A stretch of 8,067 nucleotides of DNA from SAR324 cluster bacterium (GTDB taxonomy: Bacteria; SAR324; XYD2-FULL-50-16): NCBI GenBank assembly GCA_002401295.1, contig NVSR01000028.1, forward strand, positions 1-8,067, read 5' to 3'. A program made the position numbers and the translations under genes. Positions 1 to 7,250 of this stretch are shown here, piece after piece (the stretch's first letter is position 1; each line of letters opens with the position of its first letter). The notes under the pieces were generated by a model. The model ran no database searches. It worked only from the letters and a program-made list of their open reading frames with translations, and was not told the DNA's origin.

Positions 1-3
1 CTC

Positions 4-30
4 TAGAGAGAGAACTCTATTTTCTTTTCT
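4..30 (+). terminator. possible weak intrinsic terminator at the window edge
   Basis: TAGAG (4-8) can pair with CTCTA (15-19) around a 6-nt loop, followed by a T-rich run TTTTCTTTTCT. The stem is only 5 bp and AT-containing, so the call is weak. It would end a plus-strand gene lying to the left of the window. Confidence 0.22.
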
Positions 31-132
31 AAGACATAAATAGTTGAAAAATATGCTGTTTTTTTTATCACTCTTTTATATCCTATGTAGAATTAACTTA
101 TTTATAATTAAAATAATTGAGATAACTCGAAG

Positions 133-191
133 GTTGTAAATTACATCAACTAACTGAAATAATGATTAATAACTTGTTATGTTGATTAATA
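133..191. promoter_or_regulatory. cluster of operator-like dyads and direct repeats
   Basis: Three short symmetric elements lie close together: TGTAA-A-TTACA (135-145), ATAAC-TT-GTTAT (169-180), and a 9-bp direct repeat TGATTAATA at 163-171 and 183-191. The direct repeat starts 20 bp apart, about two helical turns. Such spacing suits a transcription factor binding one DNA face upstream of sucA. The region is very AT-rich, so chance dyads are likely. TGTTGATTAA (180-189) is one base off the E. coli ArcA half-site consensus, but nothing shows that this organism has ArcA. Confidence 0.2.
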
Positions 192-352
192 TGGGTGTTT
201 TTCTAAATAACTAATTATAAATTATAGTACTTGTTTTAACTGGGAATTACACAAGGAGTCCTCCAACTTCTGAGTGAGATAAAGGGGATTTAATCAATTT
301 TATCTAGTTTTTAGTTGCTAATCTAAAAATAAGTCGTTACGTCTTTTTCTTC

Positions 353-417
353 AGCCCCTGGATAATGATTTTTTACTTTGATAAGATAAAAGAGGTTTCC
401 TAGGGGCTTAGTCTTTT
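353..417 (+). promoter_or_regulatory. sucA leader with two mutually exclusive hairpins
   Basis: AGCCCCTGG (353-361) pairs with CCTAGGGGCT over 400-408: seven Watson-Crick pairs, one G-U and one G-C, around a 38-nt AT-rich loop. A second stem, AAAAGA (388-393) with TCTTTT (412-417), uses bases from the first loop and encloses the 3' arm of the first stem. The two are therefore exclusive unless they form a pseudoknot. A T6 run follows at 425-430, 15-30 nt before the sucA start codon. This arrangement could control sucA expression through attenuation or access to the ribosome site. It matches no riboswitch family I know. If transcription starts near 370, the first stem would be truncated and this call would fail. 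Confidence 0.3.
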
Positions 418-444
418 CGAGTCCCTTTTTTCAAATATTACTTC

Positions 445-449
445 AAGGA
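445..449 (+). promoter_or_regulatory. Shine-Dalgarno AAGGA that selects the second ATG of sucA
   Basis: AAGGA abuts the ATG at 450 with no spacer but lies 6 nt from the in-frame ATG at 456, the usual distance. Translation should therefore start at 456, giving MDYSFLHNAD. This matches the common start of E1o proteins with an M-x-SFL-type N-terminal motif better than MVMDYS does. Confidence 0.75.
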
Positions 450-455
450 ATGGTC

Positions 456-3206
456 ATGGATTACTCCTTCCTCCACAATGCGGACCCTGCCGCCATTGAT
501 GATCTCTATCAGGAGTTTTGTCGAGATCCCCAAGCTGTTGATTCGGAATGGCAGCTATTTTTTAAGGGCTTTGAACTGGGAGCCGTTCAAGATGGTGAGG
601 GGGGAGATCTGAAATTTTCTAGGCCGGCAACAGCTGCTGCCTCCCAAGTAGAAAAAGAAGCGAAAGTCTTGAAACTGATTGCCGGTTATCGGCAGCGCGG
701 ACATTTATTCACGAAAACCAATCCTGTAAGAGAACGTAGAAAATACGGCTCTCCTTTGACTTTGGATAGTTTTGGCTTGGATGAATCAGACCTGGATCAG
801 GTTTTTCATGCTGGAACGGAGATCACTCTGGGACCCGCGACTTTAAGAGACATTGTCGCTCACCTTGAAGAAACCTACTGTGAGTCTGTCGGAGTTGAAT
901 ACCAATACATCCGCAAGCCTGAGATGTTAAGATGGCTGCAGCAGCGTATGGAATCCTGTAGGAATAAAACGGCCTTTTCTAAGGATGACAAAACTCATAT
1001 TTTAAAGATGCTGACTAAAGCAGTCTTGTTTGAGCGCTTTATGGGCAACAAGTTCGTTGGTCAGAAGCGTTTTTCTCTGGAAGGTTTGGAAGCCACGATC
1101 CCCGCGTTGAATGCGGTGGTCGAAAAGGGTGCCGAATTGGGGATCGAAGAGTTTGTCTTAGGCATGCCTCACCGGGGACGCTTGAATGTCTTGTCTAACA
1201 TTGTAGGCAAACCCTATGAAGAGATTTTCTTCGAATTTTCAGGGGTTGGTTTTGAAGACAATAGCTTTGCTGGAGATGTGAAATATCATCAGGGATTTTC
1301 CGCGGATCAGGAAACCAGGTCCGGGAAAAAAGTACATTTTCGAGTTGCCGCAAATCCCTCGCATCTGGAGGCTGTAGGGCCCGTGGTAGAAGGTATTGTG
1401 CGCTCCAAACTCGATCATACTTACAATGAAGATCTAAAAAAGATTGCTCCCATCATTATTCACGGTGATGCTTCGATTGCCGGTCAGGGAGTGGTTTATG
1501 AGGTCATTCAGATGTCCCAGCTTCCAGGCTACAAAACGGGTGGGACGATTCATGTGGTTATGAATAATCAAATAGGCTTCACCACAAACTACCTGGATGC
1601 GCGTTCCAGTACCTATTGCACGGATGTGGGGAAAGTAACACTTTCACCTGTTTTTCACGTGAATGGTGATGATGTGGAAGCTGTGGTGCATGTGGTTCGA
1701 TTAGCCCTCGAATTCCGACAGAAATTCCATAAGGATGTTTTGATCGATGTCCTGGGTTACCGCAAGCATGGACATAATGAAGGGGATGAACCTCGTTTCA
1801 CTCAACCAACTCTTTACAAATTGATTGAGAAGCATCCTGATCCTTTAGAAATTTATACCAGGAAATTGATCGCGAATCAGGACTTTTCGCCGGAGATTCC
1901 CGCCAAAATCAAGGAGGACTTCCAGCAATTGATGGAAAAAAAATTGCAAGAGTCCCGAAAGTTCGTTGCGGCTCCGGCAAAACCATTTTTGGGAGAGCGC
2001 TGGGCAGCGATTCATCGCGCCACACCGGAGGATTTTATCCGTTCCGAGCCCACTGGTATCCCTGAAGAGAGATTAACCGCTTTAGCATTGAAGGTAACCA
2101 GTTTGCCGGAAGGTCCGGACTTTTTTCGTAAAATCAAAAGGTTGCTTCAAGGACGGCAGAAAATGGTGCTGGAAGAAGGCAAACTGGATTGGGCTATGGC
2201 GGAAACTTTGGCCTATGCCTCTTTGTTGGATGAAGGCATTCCCGTACGTTTGAGTGGGCAAGATGTGGAGCGAGGGACTTTCGCTCATCGTCATGCCGTC
2301 CTCAAAATCGACGATTCACAAGACTCTTATGTGCCTTTGCAGAATATTAGTCCGCAGCAGGCTCCCTTTCGAGTCTTCAACTCCCTCTTATCGGAATACG
2401 GTGTTTTGGGTTTTGATTTTGGTTACGCTCTGCATCGGCCTGATTGTTTGACAATTTGGGAAGCTCAGTTTGGGGATTTTGCCAACGGAGCTCAGATTAT
2501 TTTTGATCAGTTTCTGAGTTGTTCCGAAACCAAATGGCAAAGGATGAATGGCCTGGTTCTCTACATGCCCCATGGTTATGAAGGCCAAGGGCCGGAGCAT
2601 TCTTCCGCAAGATTAGAGCGCTATCTGGCACTTTGTGGTGAAAACAACATGCAGGTCGTCAATTGTACGACTCCAGCAAACTTTTTCCACTTGTTACGGA
2701 GACAGATTCATCGCAAGATCCGGTTGCCTTTGTTAGTCATGACCCCCAAGAGTTTACTCCGGCATCCGGCTTGTGTGAGTGATTTAGCGGATGTGAGCGA
2801 GGGACGTGGATTCCAAGAGGTCATGGATGATGCTCAAACTCAAGTGGAGAAAGTACGACGCATTCTGCTGTGTACCGGAAAAATCTACTATGAACTCTTA
2901 GCAAAACAGCAAGAGGAAAAACGGGAAGACATTGCGATTGTCAGAGTGGAACAGCTTTACCCCTACCCGCAAGAACAGTTGGAAGAACTTTTTCAGAAGT
3001 ATCATAACCATAACGAACTCTGTTGGGTACAAGAGGAACCCGAGAATATGGGAGCTTGGCCTTTCTATTTTCGTAAACTTTACACTCGTGGAATTAAAGG
3101 GATTCATCGGAAAGAAAGTGGAACTACTGCTACGGGATTTTCCGAACAGCACAAAATTGAGCAGCAGGCAATTCTAAAGCAAGCGTTTACCAATACGAAT
3201 CATTGA
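456..3206 (+). CDS. sucA: 2-oxoglutarate dehydrogenase E1 component
   Basis: SucA is the thiamine-diphosphate E1o subunit. It decarboxylates 2-oxoglutarate and transfers the succinyl group to the lipoyl arm of SucB in the cytoplasmic TCA-cycle complex. The 916-residue length fits the bacterial family (about 930). The N-terminal segment with LYQEF and FFKGFELG is the usual E2-binding start. Substrate-site motifs are GMPHRGRLN (236-244, His239) and NPSHLE (His303). The ThDP signature runs from HGDAS (336-340) to NNQIGF (370-375), then YRKHGHNEGDEP (435-446). The transketolase-like pyrimidine domain includes SGQDVERGTFAHRH (600-613) and the cofactor glutamate in WEAQFGDF (Glu669). An in-frame ATG 6 nt upstream would add two residues, but the ribosome site favours this start. 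It is the first gene of a sucA-sucB-lpd cluster and ends in TGA 89 nt before sucB. No frameshift or missing key residue was seen. Confidence 0.97.
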   Translation: MDYSFLHNADPAAIDDLYQEFCRDPQAVDSEWQLFFKGFELGAVQDGEGGDLKFSRPATAAASQVEKEAKVLKLIAGYRQRGHLFTKTNPVRERRKYGSPLTLDSFGLDESDLDQVFHAGTEITLGPATLRDIVAHLEETYCESVGVEYQYIRKPEMLRWLQQRMESCRNKTAFSKDDKTHILKMLTKAVLFERFMGNKFVGQKRFSLEGLEATIPALNAVVEKGAELGIEEFVLGMPHRGRLNVLSNIVGKPYEEIFFEFSGVGFEDNSFAGDVKYHQGFSADQETRSGKKVHFRVAANPSHLEAVGPVVEGIVRSKLDHTYNEDLKKIAPIIIHGDASIAGQGVVYEVIQMSQLPGYKTGGTIHVVMNNQIGFTTNYLDARSSTYCTDVGKVTLSPVFHVNGDDVEAVVHVVRLALEFRQKFHKDVLIDVLGYRKHGHNEGDEPRFTQPTLYKLIEKHPDPLEIYTRKLIANQDFSPEIPAKIKEDFQQLMEKKLQESRKFVAAPAKPFLGERWAAIHRATPEDFIRSEPTGIPEERLTALALKVTSLPEGPDFFRKIKRLLQGRQKMVLEEGKLDWAMAETLAYASLLDEGIPVRLSGQDVERGTFAHRHAVLKIDDSQDSYVPLQNISPQQAPFRVFNSLLSEYGVLGFDFGYALHRPDCLTIWEAQFGDFANGAQIIFDQFLSCSETKWQRMNGLVLYMPHGYEGQGPEHSSARLERYLALCGENNMQVVNCTTPANFFHLLRRQIHRKIRLPLLVMTPKSLLRHPACVSDLADVSEGRGFQEVMDDAQTQVEKVRRILLCTGKIYYELLAKQQEEKREDIAIVRVEQLYPYPQEQLEELFQKYHNHNELCWVQEEPENMGAWPFYFRKLYTRGIKGIHRKESGTTATGFSEQHKIEQQAILKQAFTNTNH

Positions 3207-3209
3207 TTT

Positions 3210-3242
3210 CCTGGTAGAGAGAGATCCAGGTAGATCCCTCTC
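3210..3242 (+). promoter_or_regulatory. competing hairpins in the sucA-sucB gap
   Basis: GAGAGAGATC (3217-3226) can pair with GATCCCTCTC (3233-3242) around a 6-nt loop, ten positions with one A-C mismatch. An alternative 5-bp stem, CCTGG (3210-3214) with CCAGG (3226-3230), overlaps the first. No T-run follows, so this is not an intrinsic terminator. It may be a processing or mRNA-stability element setting sucA to sucB stoichiometry, or an RNA switch. About 40 nt of unstructured, A-rich sequence separates it from the sucB ribosome site. Confidence 0.35.
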
Positions 3243-3295
3243 CAATCCGGAAACGTAGCTGAACTAAAAATAGAAAACATAAAGAGGAATGCGAT

Positions 3296-4504
3296 ATGGC
3301 ACTTGAAGTAAAAATCCCTAGTCCCGGGGAATCCATCAATGAGGTGATCTTAACCAGTTGGCTGAAAAATGATGGTGAATTCGTGAATAAAGATGAAGAT
3401 CTTTTTGAGATTGAATCGGAAAAAGCAACCTTGGTTGTTCCAGCTGAAGCCGCTGGTATCCTGAAAATAATGGTCCAGGAAGAGGAGACGATTGCTACAG
3501 GAGCCGTTGCTTGCACGATTGATACTAGTGCTGCTCCTGCAGAAGCAGTGACAGAGGTTACGCCCGTCGTCCCTGTTGAGGCGGCACCTGTCACGCAAGA
3601 GAGCTATGCTAAAGGAGTCCCTTCTATTGCAGCCCAGAAAATTTTGGCTGAAAAATCGATTTCTCCAGCTTCTGTCAGTGGAACAGGTAAAGCAGGTCGC
3701 ATTACAAAGCAAGATGCCCTTCAAGTGCAAAAGGCCAGTATTCCTACTCCGAGTCCTGCGGTTAGTGCCCCAGCTCCAACAGCTGTCGTAGCAGCAACGG
3801 GGACGAGAGTCATTCGTCGTGAAAAACTTTCTCGCTTGCGTAAGATGATTGCCTCCCGTTTGGTGGCTGTAAAGAATGAAACCGCCATGCTGACAACTTT
3901 TAACGAAGTGGACATGATTGAGATCATGAATATTCGTAAAAAGTATAAAGAGCAGTTCCAAGAGGCTCATGATATCCGACTAGGATTTATGTCCTTTTTT
4001 GCTAAAGCGGTTACCTTGGCTATGTTGGATTTTCCAGCCGTTAATTCCCAGATTGATGGTGAGGAGTTGGTTTATCATGATTATGCTGATTTGGGGATCT
4101 CTGTTAGTGCCCCTAAAGGGTTGGTTGTCCCGGTAATTCGTAATGCAGAGCAAATGTCTTTGGCTGATTTAGAGCGAGAAATCGCGAATCTGGCGGGTAA
4201 AGCAAGAAATTCTAAATTAAGTGTCGATGAAATGACGGGTGGAACCTTTACCATCACCAATGGTGGTGTCTTTGGTTCACTGATGTCTACCCCGATTTTG
4301 AACCCCCCTCAATCCGCTATCTTGGGGATGCACAATATCGTAGAAAGACCCGTTGCTGTGAATGGAAAAGTAGAAATCCGTCCCATGATGTATGTAGCGT
4401 TGTCCTATGATCATCGAGTGATTGATGGTCGGGAATCCGTGGGTTTCCTCAAGAAAGTCGTTCATTTGTTGCAAGATCCAATTCGCTTGCTCTTGGCAGT
4501 CTAA
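3296..4504 (+). CDS. sucB: 2-oxoglutarate dehydrogenase E2, dihydrolipoyl succinyltransferase
   Basis: SucB forms the core of the complex and moves the succinyl group from its lipoyl arm to CoA. At 402 residues it matches the family length. Residues 1-75 are one lipoyl domain; the lipoylated lysine is Lys43 in EIESEKATLVVPA, with Ser-Glu where Thr-Asp is common. An Ala/Pro-rich linker leads to the peripheral-subunit-binding domain (about 104-146), ending in GTGKAGRITKQDAL, which docks E3 and/or E1. A second Ala/Pro-rich linker is followed by the catalytic domain (about 165-402), with active-site His373 and Asp377 in SYDHRVIDGRES. AAAGAGGA lies 7 nt before the ATG. Single lipoyl domain, length, and neighbouring sucA mark it as the succinyl rather than acetyl enzyme. 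lpd starts 18 nt downstream, so the two are very likely cotranscribed. Confidence 0.97.
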   Translation: MALEVKIPSPGESINEVILTSWLKNDGEFVNKDEDLFEIESEKATLVVPAEAAGILKIMVQEEETIATGAVACTIDTSAAPAEAVTEVTPVVPVEAAPVTQESYAKGVPSIAAQKILAEKSISPASVSGTGKAGRITKQDALQVQKASIPTPSPAVSAPAPTAVVAATGTRVIRREKLSRLRKMIASRLVAVKNETAMLTTFNEVDMIEIMNIRKKYKEQFQEAHDIRLGFMSFFAKAVTLAMLDFPAVNSQIDGEELVYHDYADLGISVSAPKGLVVPVIRNAEQMSLADLEREIANLAGKARNSKLSVDEMTGGTFTITNGGVFGSLMSTPILNPPQSAILGMHNIVERPVAVNGKVEIRPMMYVALSYDHRVIDGRESVGFLKKVVHLLQDPIRLLLAV

Positions 4505-4522
4505 TCAATCAAGGAGAAAAAA

Positions 4523-5914
4523 ATGGATTATGATGTAGTTGTCATTGGTTCCGGCCCCGGAGGCTATGTAGGTGCGATTCGTTTTGCCCAATTGGGATTC
4601 AAAACGGCACTGGTTGAGCGTTATTCAACTTTGGGAGGCACCTGCCTGAATGTAGGATGTATTCCTTCCAAAGCGCTATTGGACTCTAGTGAACATTTTT
4701 ACCAAGCTAAGACGCACTTCGCAACCCATGGCATTCGTATTTCCGATCTGGAAGTGGATTGGGAGACTATGGTAGGGCGCAAGGAAAAAGTTGTGGCTGA
4801 TACTTGCAAAGGTATTGAGTTTCTCATGAAAAAAAACAAGATCGATGTTCATCAAGGTCATGCTTCTTTCCTGGATGCTAATACCATTGCGATTAATGGT
4901 GATGAGAAGAAAATTACCACTAAACATACTCTGATTGCAACTGGCTCCAAACCTGCTGAATTGCCAAATATTACACTGGATAAAGACAGAATTATTTCTT
5001 CAACAGAAGCGTTATCTCTAAAAGAAATCCCAAAGAAAATGGTCATCATCGGAGCTGGAGCGATTGGCTTGGAGATGGGCTCCGTTTATGCCAGGCTTGG
5101 TTGCCAGGTTGAGGTCTTGGAGTTTCATAAATCCGTGATACCTCTAATGGATGCGGGATTGGGTAAGGAATTACTCCGAACCCTGAAAAAGATGGGCATG
5201 AAGCTGCATTTGAGCCATCAGGTGCAAGCTGTAGAGTCGAAGGATGGGCAAGTTACGGTCACTGCAAAAAATGCGTCAGGAAAGATGGTGGAAATCACAG
5301 CAGATTATTGCCTGGTTGCTACAGGACGTAAGCCCTTTACGGAAAGTCTCGGCTTGGAAAAAGTGGGTATTGAAACTAATGAGCGTGGCTTTATTCCCGT
5401 GAATGAAAACCTGGAAACTAGTGTACCCGGTATCTATGCTATTGGTGATGTGATTGGTGGTGCCATGCTAGCTCATAAAGCAGAGGAAGAAGCCGTCTTC
5501 GTAGCGGAACTTTTGGCAGGACAAAAACCACATGTGAACCATAATTTGATCCCCAATGTGGTTTACACTTGGCCTGAAGTGGCATCAGTAGGAAAAACAG
5601 AAGAGGAACTCAAAGCAGAACAGCGAGCATACAAGTCTGGAAGTTTCAACTTTCGTGCCTTGGGAAGAGCGCGAGCCGCTAATGAAGTGGATGGATTCAT
5701 TAAGGTCTTAGCTGATGAAAAAACAGATGAGATTTTAGGTGTTCATATGATTGGTGCGCGAGCCGCCGATATGATCGGAGAAGCGGTGCTGGCGATGGAA
5801 TATCGAGCTAGTGCGGAAGATGTGGCAAGAACCTGCCATGCTCATCCTACCTTCACGGAGGCCTTGAAGGAAGCTTGTTTGGCAGCAACAGAGAATCGTG
5901 CTTTGCACGCTTAA
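4523..5914 (+). CDS. lpdA: dihydrolipoyl dehydrogenase, E3 component
   Basis: This FAD flavoprotein reoxidises the dihydrolipoyl arm of SucB and passes the electrons to NAD+. The 463-residue protein has the FAD dinucleotide fold (GSGPGG, residues 9-14) and the redox-active disulfide Cys41/Cys46 in GGTCLNVGCIPSK. It also has the NAD-binding motif GAGAIG (177-182), the second FAD contact around YAIGDV (Gly308-Asp309), and the C-terminal dimer domain with catalytic His441 and Glu446 in HAHPTFTEA. It has no fused lipoyl domain. AAGGAG lies 6 nt before the ATG, and the 18-nt gap to sucB implies cotranscription. Its location assigns it to the 2-oxoglutarate complex. E3 is often shared with pyruvate or branched-chain complexes, and I cannot tell whether another copy exists. 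The gene converges with the kinase gene on the other strand. Confidence 0.96.
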   Translation: MDYDVVVIGSGPGGYVGAIRFAQLGFKTALVERYSTLGGTCLNVGCIPSKALLDSSEHFYQAKTHFATHGIRISDLEVDWETMVGRKEKVVADTCKGIEFLMKKNKIDVHQGHASFLDANTIAINGDEKKITTKHTLIATGSKPAELPNITLDKDRIISSTEALSLKEIPKKMVIIGAGAIGLEMGSVYARLGCQVEVLEFHKSVIPLMDAGLGKELLRTLKKMGMKLHLSHQVQAVESKDGQVTVTAKNASGKMVEITADYCLVATGRKPFTESLGLEKVGIETNERGFIPVNENLETSVPGIYAIGDVIGGAMLAHKAEEEAVFVAELLAGQKPHVNHNLIPNVVYTWPEVASVGKTEEELKAEQRAYKSGSFNFRALGRARAANEVDGFIKVLADEKTDEILGVHMIGARAADMIGEAVLAMEYRASAEDVARTCHAHPTFTEALKEACLAATENRALHA

Positions 5915-5962
5915 AAGAAAAAACTCCCCTTCCCATGCGGGAGAAGCTGCATGGGAAGGGAG
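5913..5962 (-). terminator. intrinsic terminator of the histidine kinase gene
   Basis: A stem of 12 perfect pairs (5927-5938 with 5949-5960) extends by two more pairs past a single bulged C (5926), around a 10-nt loop. Read on the minus strand, it is followed by TTTTTTCTTTT over 5923-5913, a textbook T-tract, and it starts 13 nt after the kinase stop codon. On the plus strand the same hairpin is preceded by A-rich sequence and followed by AGAAAGAGAGGG, with no T-tract. It is therefore a poor terminator for lpd transcripts but could still protect their 3' end. The T-tract overlaps the lpd stop codon. Confidence 0.85.
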
Positions 5963-5974
5963 AAAGAGAGGGAC

Positions 5975-6862
5975 TTAACACATTCCTTCATGTTTTTTAG
6001 GAATGATGAAGCTTAAGATAGTGCCACCGTCCGGATTGTTCTCAGCCCAGATTTCTCCATTGTGATCGGCAATGATTTCCTTCGTGATCGCTAAAGCTAA
6101 GTTATCATTTTCTTCGTCTTTAGGAATGAACTTATCAAAAACAGTATCCAGTTCTTCCTCTTCCAAACCTCGGCTCCTATCAATGACAGAGAAAGAAAGA
6201 TTCCTCTTTTGATCGCAAATTTCCAAGGTCACTGTACTCCCAGCCTCGGAATGCTTGATAGAGTTGGCAATCAGGTTACGAATGACCAGGATGATCTTCT
6301 CTCGGTCCATCTCTGCCGTATCATCAAAGATAGAAGTACAGAACCTGATGTCTACCCCTTTTTCCTTGGATTCTACAGAGAACTCATCGATAACTTTCTG
6401 TACCAAAGAGGACATAGCCTCATCCTGAAAATGATAAGCTACGTTGCCTGATTCCAGTTCGGATAATTTCTGAACTTCCGAAAGTTGGGACTGTACTTGT
6501 TCGCTTCGATCTCGAATCTGAGAAAAATACTGGAGTAATGCTTCCTTGTCGAAGTTTTCAATCTTACTGATTCCCGAAGTAGCGCAATCCAGTATGCCCT
6601 GCAAGGGAGTCATGAGATCATGACTAAAGTTCGCTAAGAATTCCGTATGGGCCAGGTTTTCCTGTACAGCATTAGATTTCGCTTGCATCAGCTCATCTGT
6701 TTTGCGGCGCAACAACGTATCTAGAGGCTGCCTGTACATAAAGACTTCAGCTCGTGCTTTCTTGAGAGCAATCGCAGCAAAACGAATCTGTTCGTCCTTT
6801 TGTGCTAATTCGACTTCCAAGCGTCTTCTGGCATCAATTTCTCTTTTCAGTGCAGTGTTCAT
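5975..6862 (-). CDS. soluble sensor histidine kinase with degenerate ATP-site boxes
   Basis: This 295-residue protein has the layout of a two-component sensor kinase. A charged, probably coiled-coil N-terminus (about 1-72) leads to a HisKA domain with phospho-acceptor His81 in NFSHDLMTPLQGI, then an HATPase domain. The N box is RNLIANSIKHS (Asn196, Asn200) and the F box is FDKF (242-245). The G1 box reads D228-RSRG instead of D-x-G-x-G. The G2 box reads DNLALAI instead of the usual G-x-GLGLAI, so key ATP-lid glycines are missing. There is no membrane segment, PAS, GAF or receiver domain, so any input must come through the coiled coil or a partner. The start has GGGGA 6 nt upstream. It lies 16 nt after a small basic-protein ORF and downstream of a sigma-54 activator gene, its plausible partner. 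It could be an active kinase, mainly a phosphatase, or a signalling pseudokinase. Confidence 0.9.
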   Translation of the reverse strand: MNTALKREIDARRRLEVELAQKDEQIRFAAIALKKARAEVFMYRQPLDTLLRRKTDELMQAKSNAVQENLAHTEFLANFSHDLMTPLQGILDCATSGISKIENFDKEALLQYFSQIRDRSEQVQSQLSEVQKLSELESGNVAYHFQDEAMSSLVQKVIDEFSVESKEKGVDIRFCTSIFDDTAEMDREKIILVIRNLIANSIKHSEAGSTVTLEICDQKRNLSFSVIDRSRGLEEEELDTVFDKFIPKDEENDNLALAITKEIIADHNGEIWAENNPDGGTILSFIIPKKHEGMC

Positions 6863-6878
6863 GTATATCCCCGTGTTT

Positions 6879-7049
6879 TTAGTAGATGAAACTAAATTTT
6901 TTGATTTTACGTTGCCGCTCGCCGGCCATCTTCGTTAATATGCCTGATCTGGTTTTTACCTTCCTACCGAAAGTTCGAGTGTGATCAGAGCTTTCTTCAA
7001 GTAACCGAGTTTTTCCTAGGTAAACTGGACTTTTTGTATTTCGGGCCAT
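6879..7049 (-). CDS. putative 56-residue highly basic small protein
   Basis: An ATG-started frame begins MARNTKSPVYLGKTRLLEE and ends RQRKIKKFSFIY, with stop TAA. I count 15 Lys/Arg against 4 Asp/Glu, a net charge near +11 concentrated in the second half, which would suit binding to nucleic acid or an acidic partner. There is no signal peptide, membrane segment or cysteine, and I recognise no family. AGAGAAG lies 5 nt before the ATG, a modest ribosome site. The frame stays open 26 codons further upstream, without an ATG, GTG or TTG. The stop lies 16 nt before the kinase start in a different frame, so it is not simply a lost N-terminus of the kinase. A sigma-54-like promoter lies about 100 nt upstream. 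An open frame this short could be chance; protein conservation would decide. Confidence 0.45.
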   Translation of the reverse strand: MARNTKSPVYLGKTRLLEESSDHTRTFGRKVKTRSGILTKMAGERQRKIKKFSFIY

Positions 7050-7155
7050 AGTTGCTTCTCTGAATGGGTATCCTCGTGATTCCCCTCTTGGGAAGTATTC
7101 GGTTTTTTTGAAGATAAAGGTAATGTTTTAGACTGTGTTGAATGCCCTTTACTAG

Positions 7156-7172
7156 TGAAAGAAGCGTGCCAA
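7156..7172 (-). promoter_or_regulatory. sigma-54-type -24/-12 promoter
   Basis: The minus strand reads TTGGCACG-CTTC-TTTCA. The -24 part matches the consensus YTGGCACG at all eight positions, the 4-nt spacer is correct, and the -12 part matches TTGCW at four of five bases (T for the G of GC). The predicted start is the G near 7145, giving a leader of about 96 nt before the small ORF. A sigma-54 activator is encoded directly upstream and two dyads lie about 115 and 213 bp from the predicted start. The substituted -12 G is the main weakness. Confidence 0.5.
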
Positions 7173-7250
7173 AAGAGTGGAATTTCTTTAATCAATTGTT
7201 ATTATAGCTTAAATGGCATGTTTTCCTTATGTTTTTAGATATCTGAACCT

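Larger units (their letters stand above)
1..455. other. AT-rich upstream region of sucA without a gene
   Basis: No ORF with a credible ribosome site was found on either strand. The stretch is much more AT-rich than the coding DNA to its right. It holds a weak terminator-like hairpin at the left edge, operator-like dyads at 133-191, a GGAG-TC-CTCC mini-dyad at 255-264, and the sucA leader hairpins at 353-417. I could not identify a convincing sigma-70 promoter. GATAAT at 361-366 resembles a -10 box, but the only sequence at the right distance upstream (TTACGT, 337-342) is a poor -35 box. The sucA promoter must lie in this region or further left, but its position is uncertain. Confidence 0.7.

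Noticed and set aside
3350..3970. Minus-strand 206-codon open frame opposite sucB
   Set aside because: It is a shadow of the sucB coding sequence; the Cys/Arg/Asn-rich translation shows no domain and has no upstream signals.
7080..7109. Plus-strand terminator: stem TTCCC/GGGAA followed by T7
   Set aside because: The T-run begins 8 nt after a 5-bp stem and no plus-strand gene precedes it.
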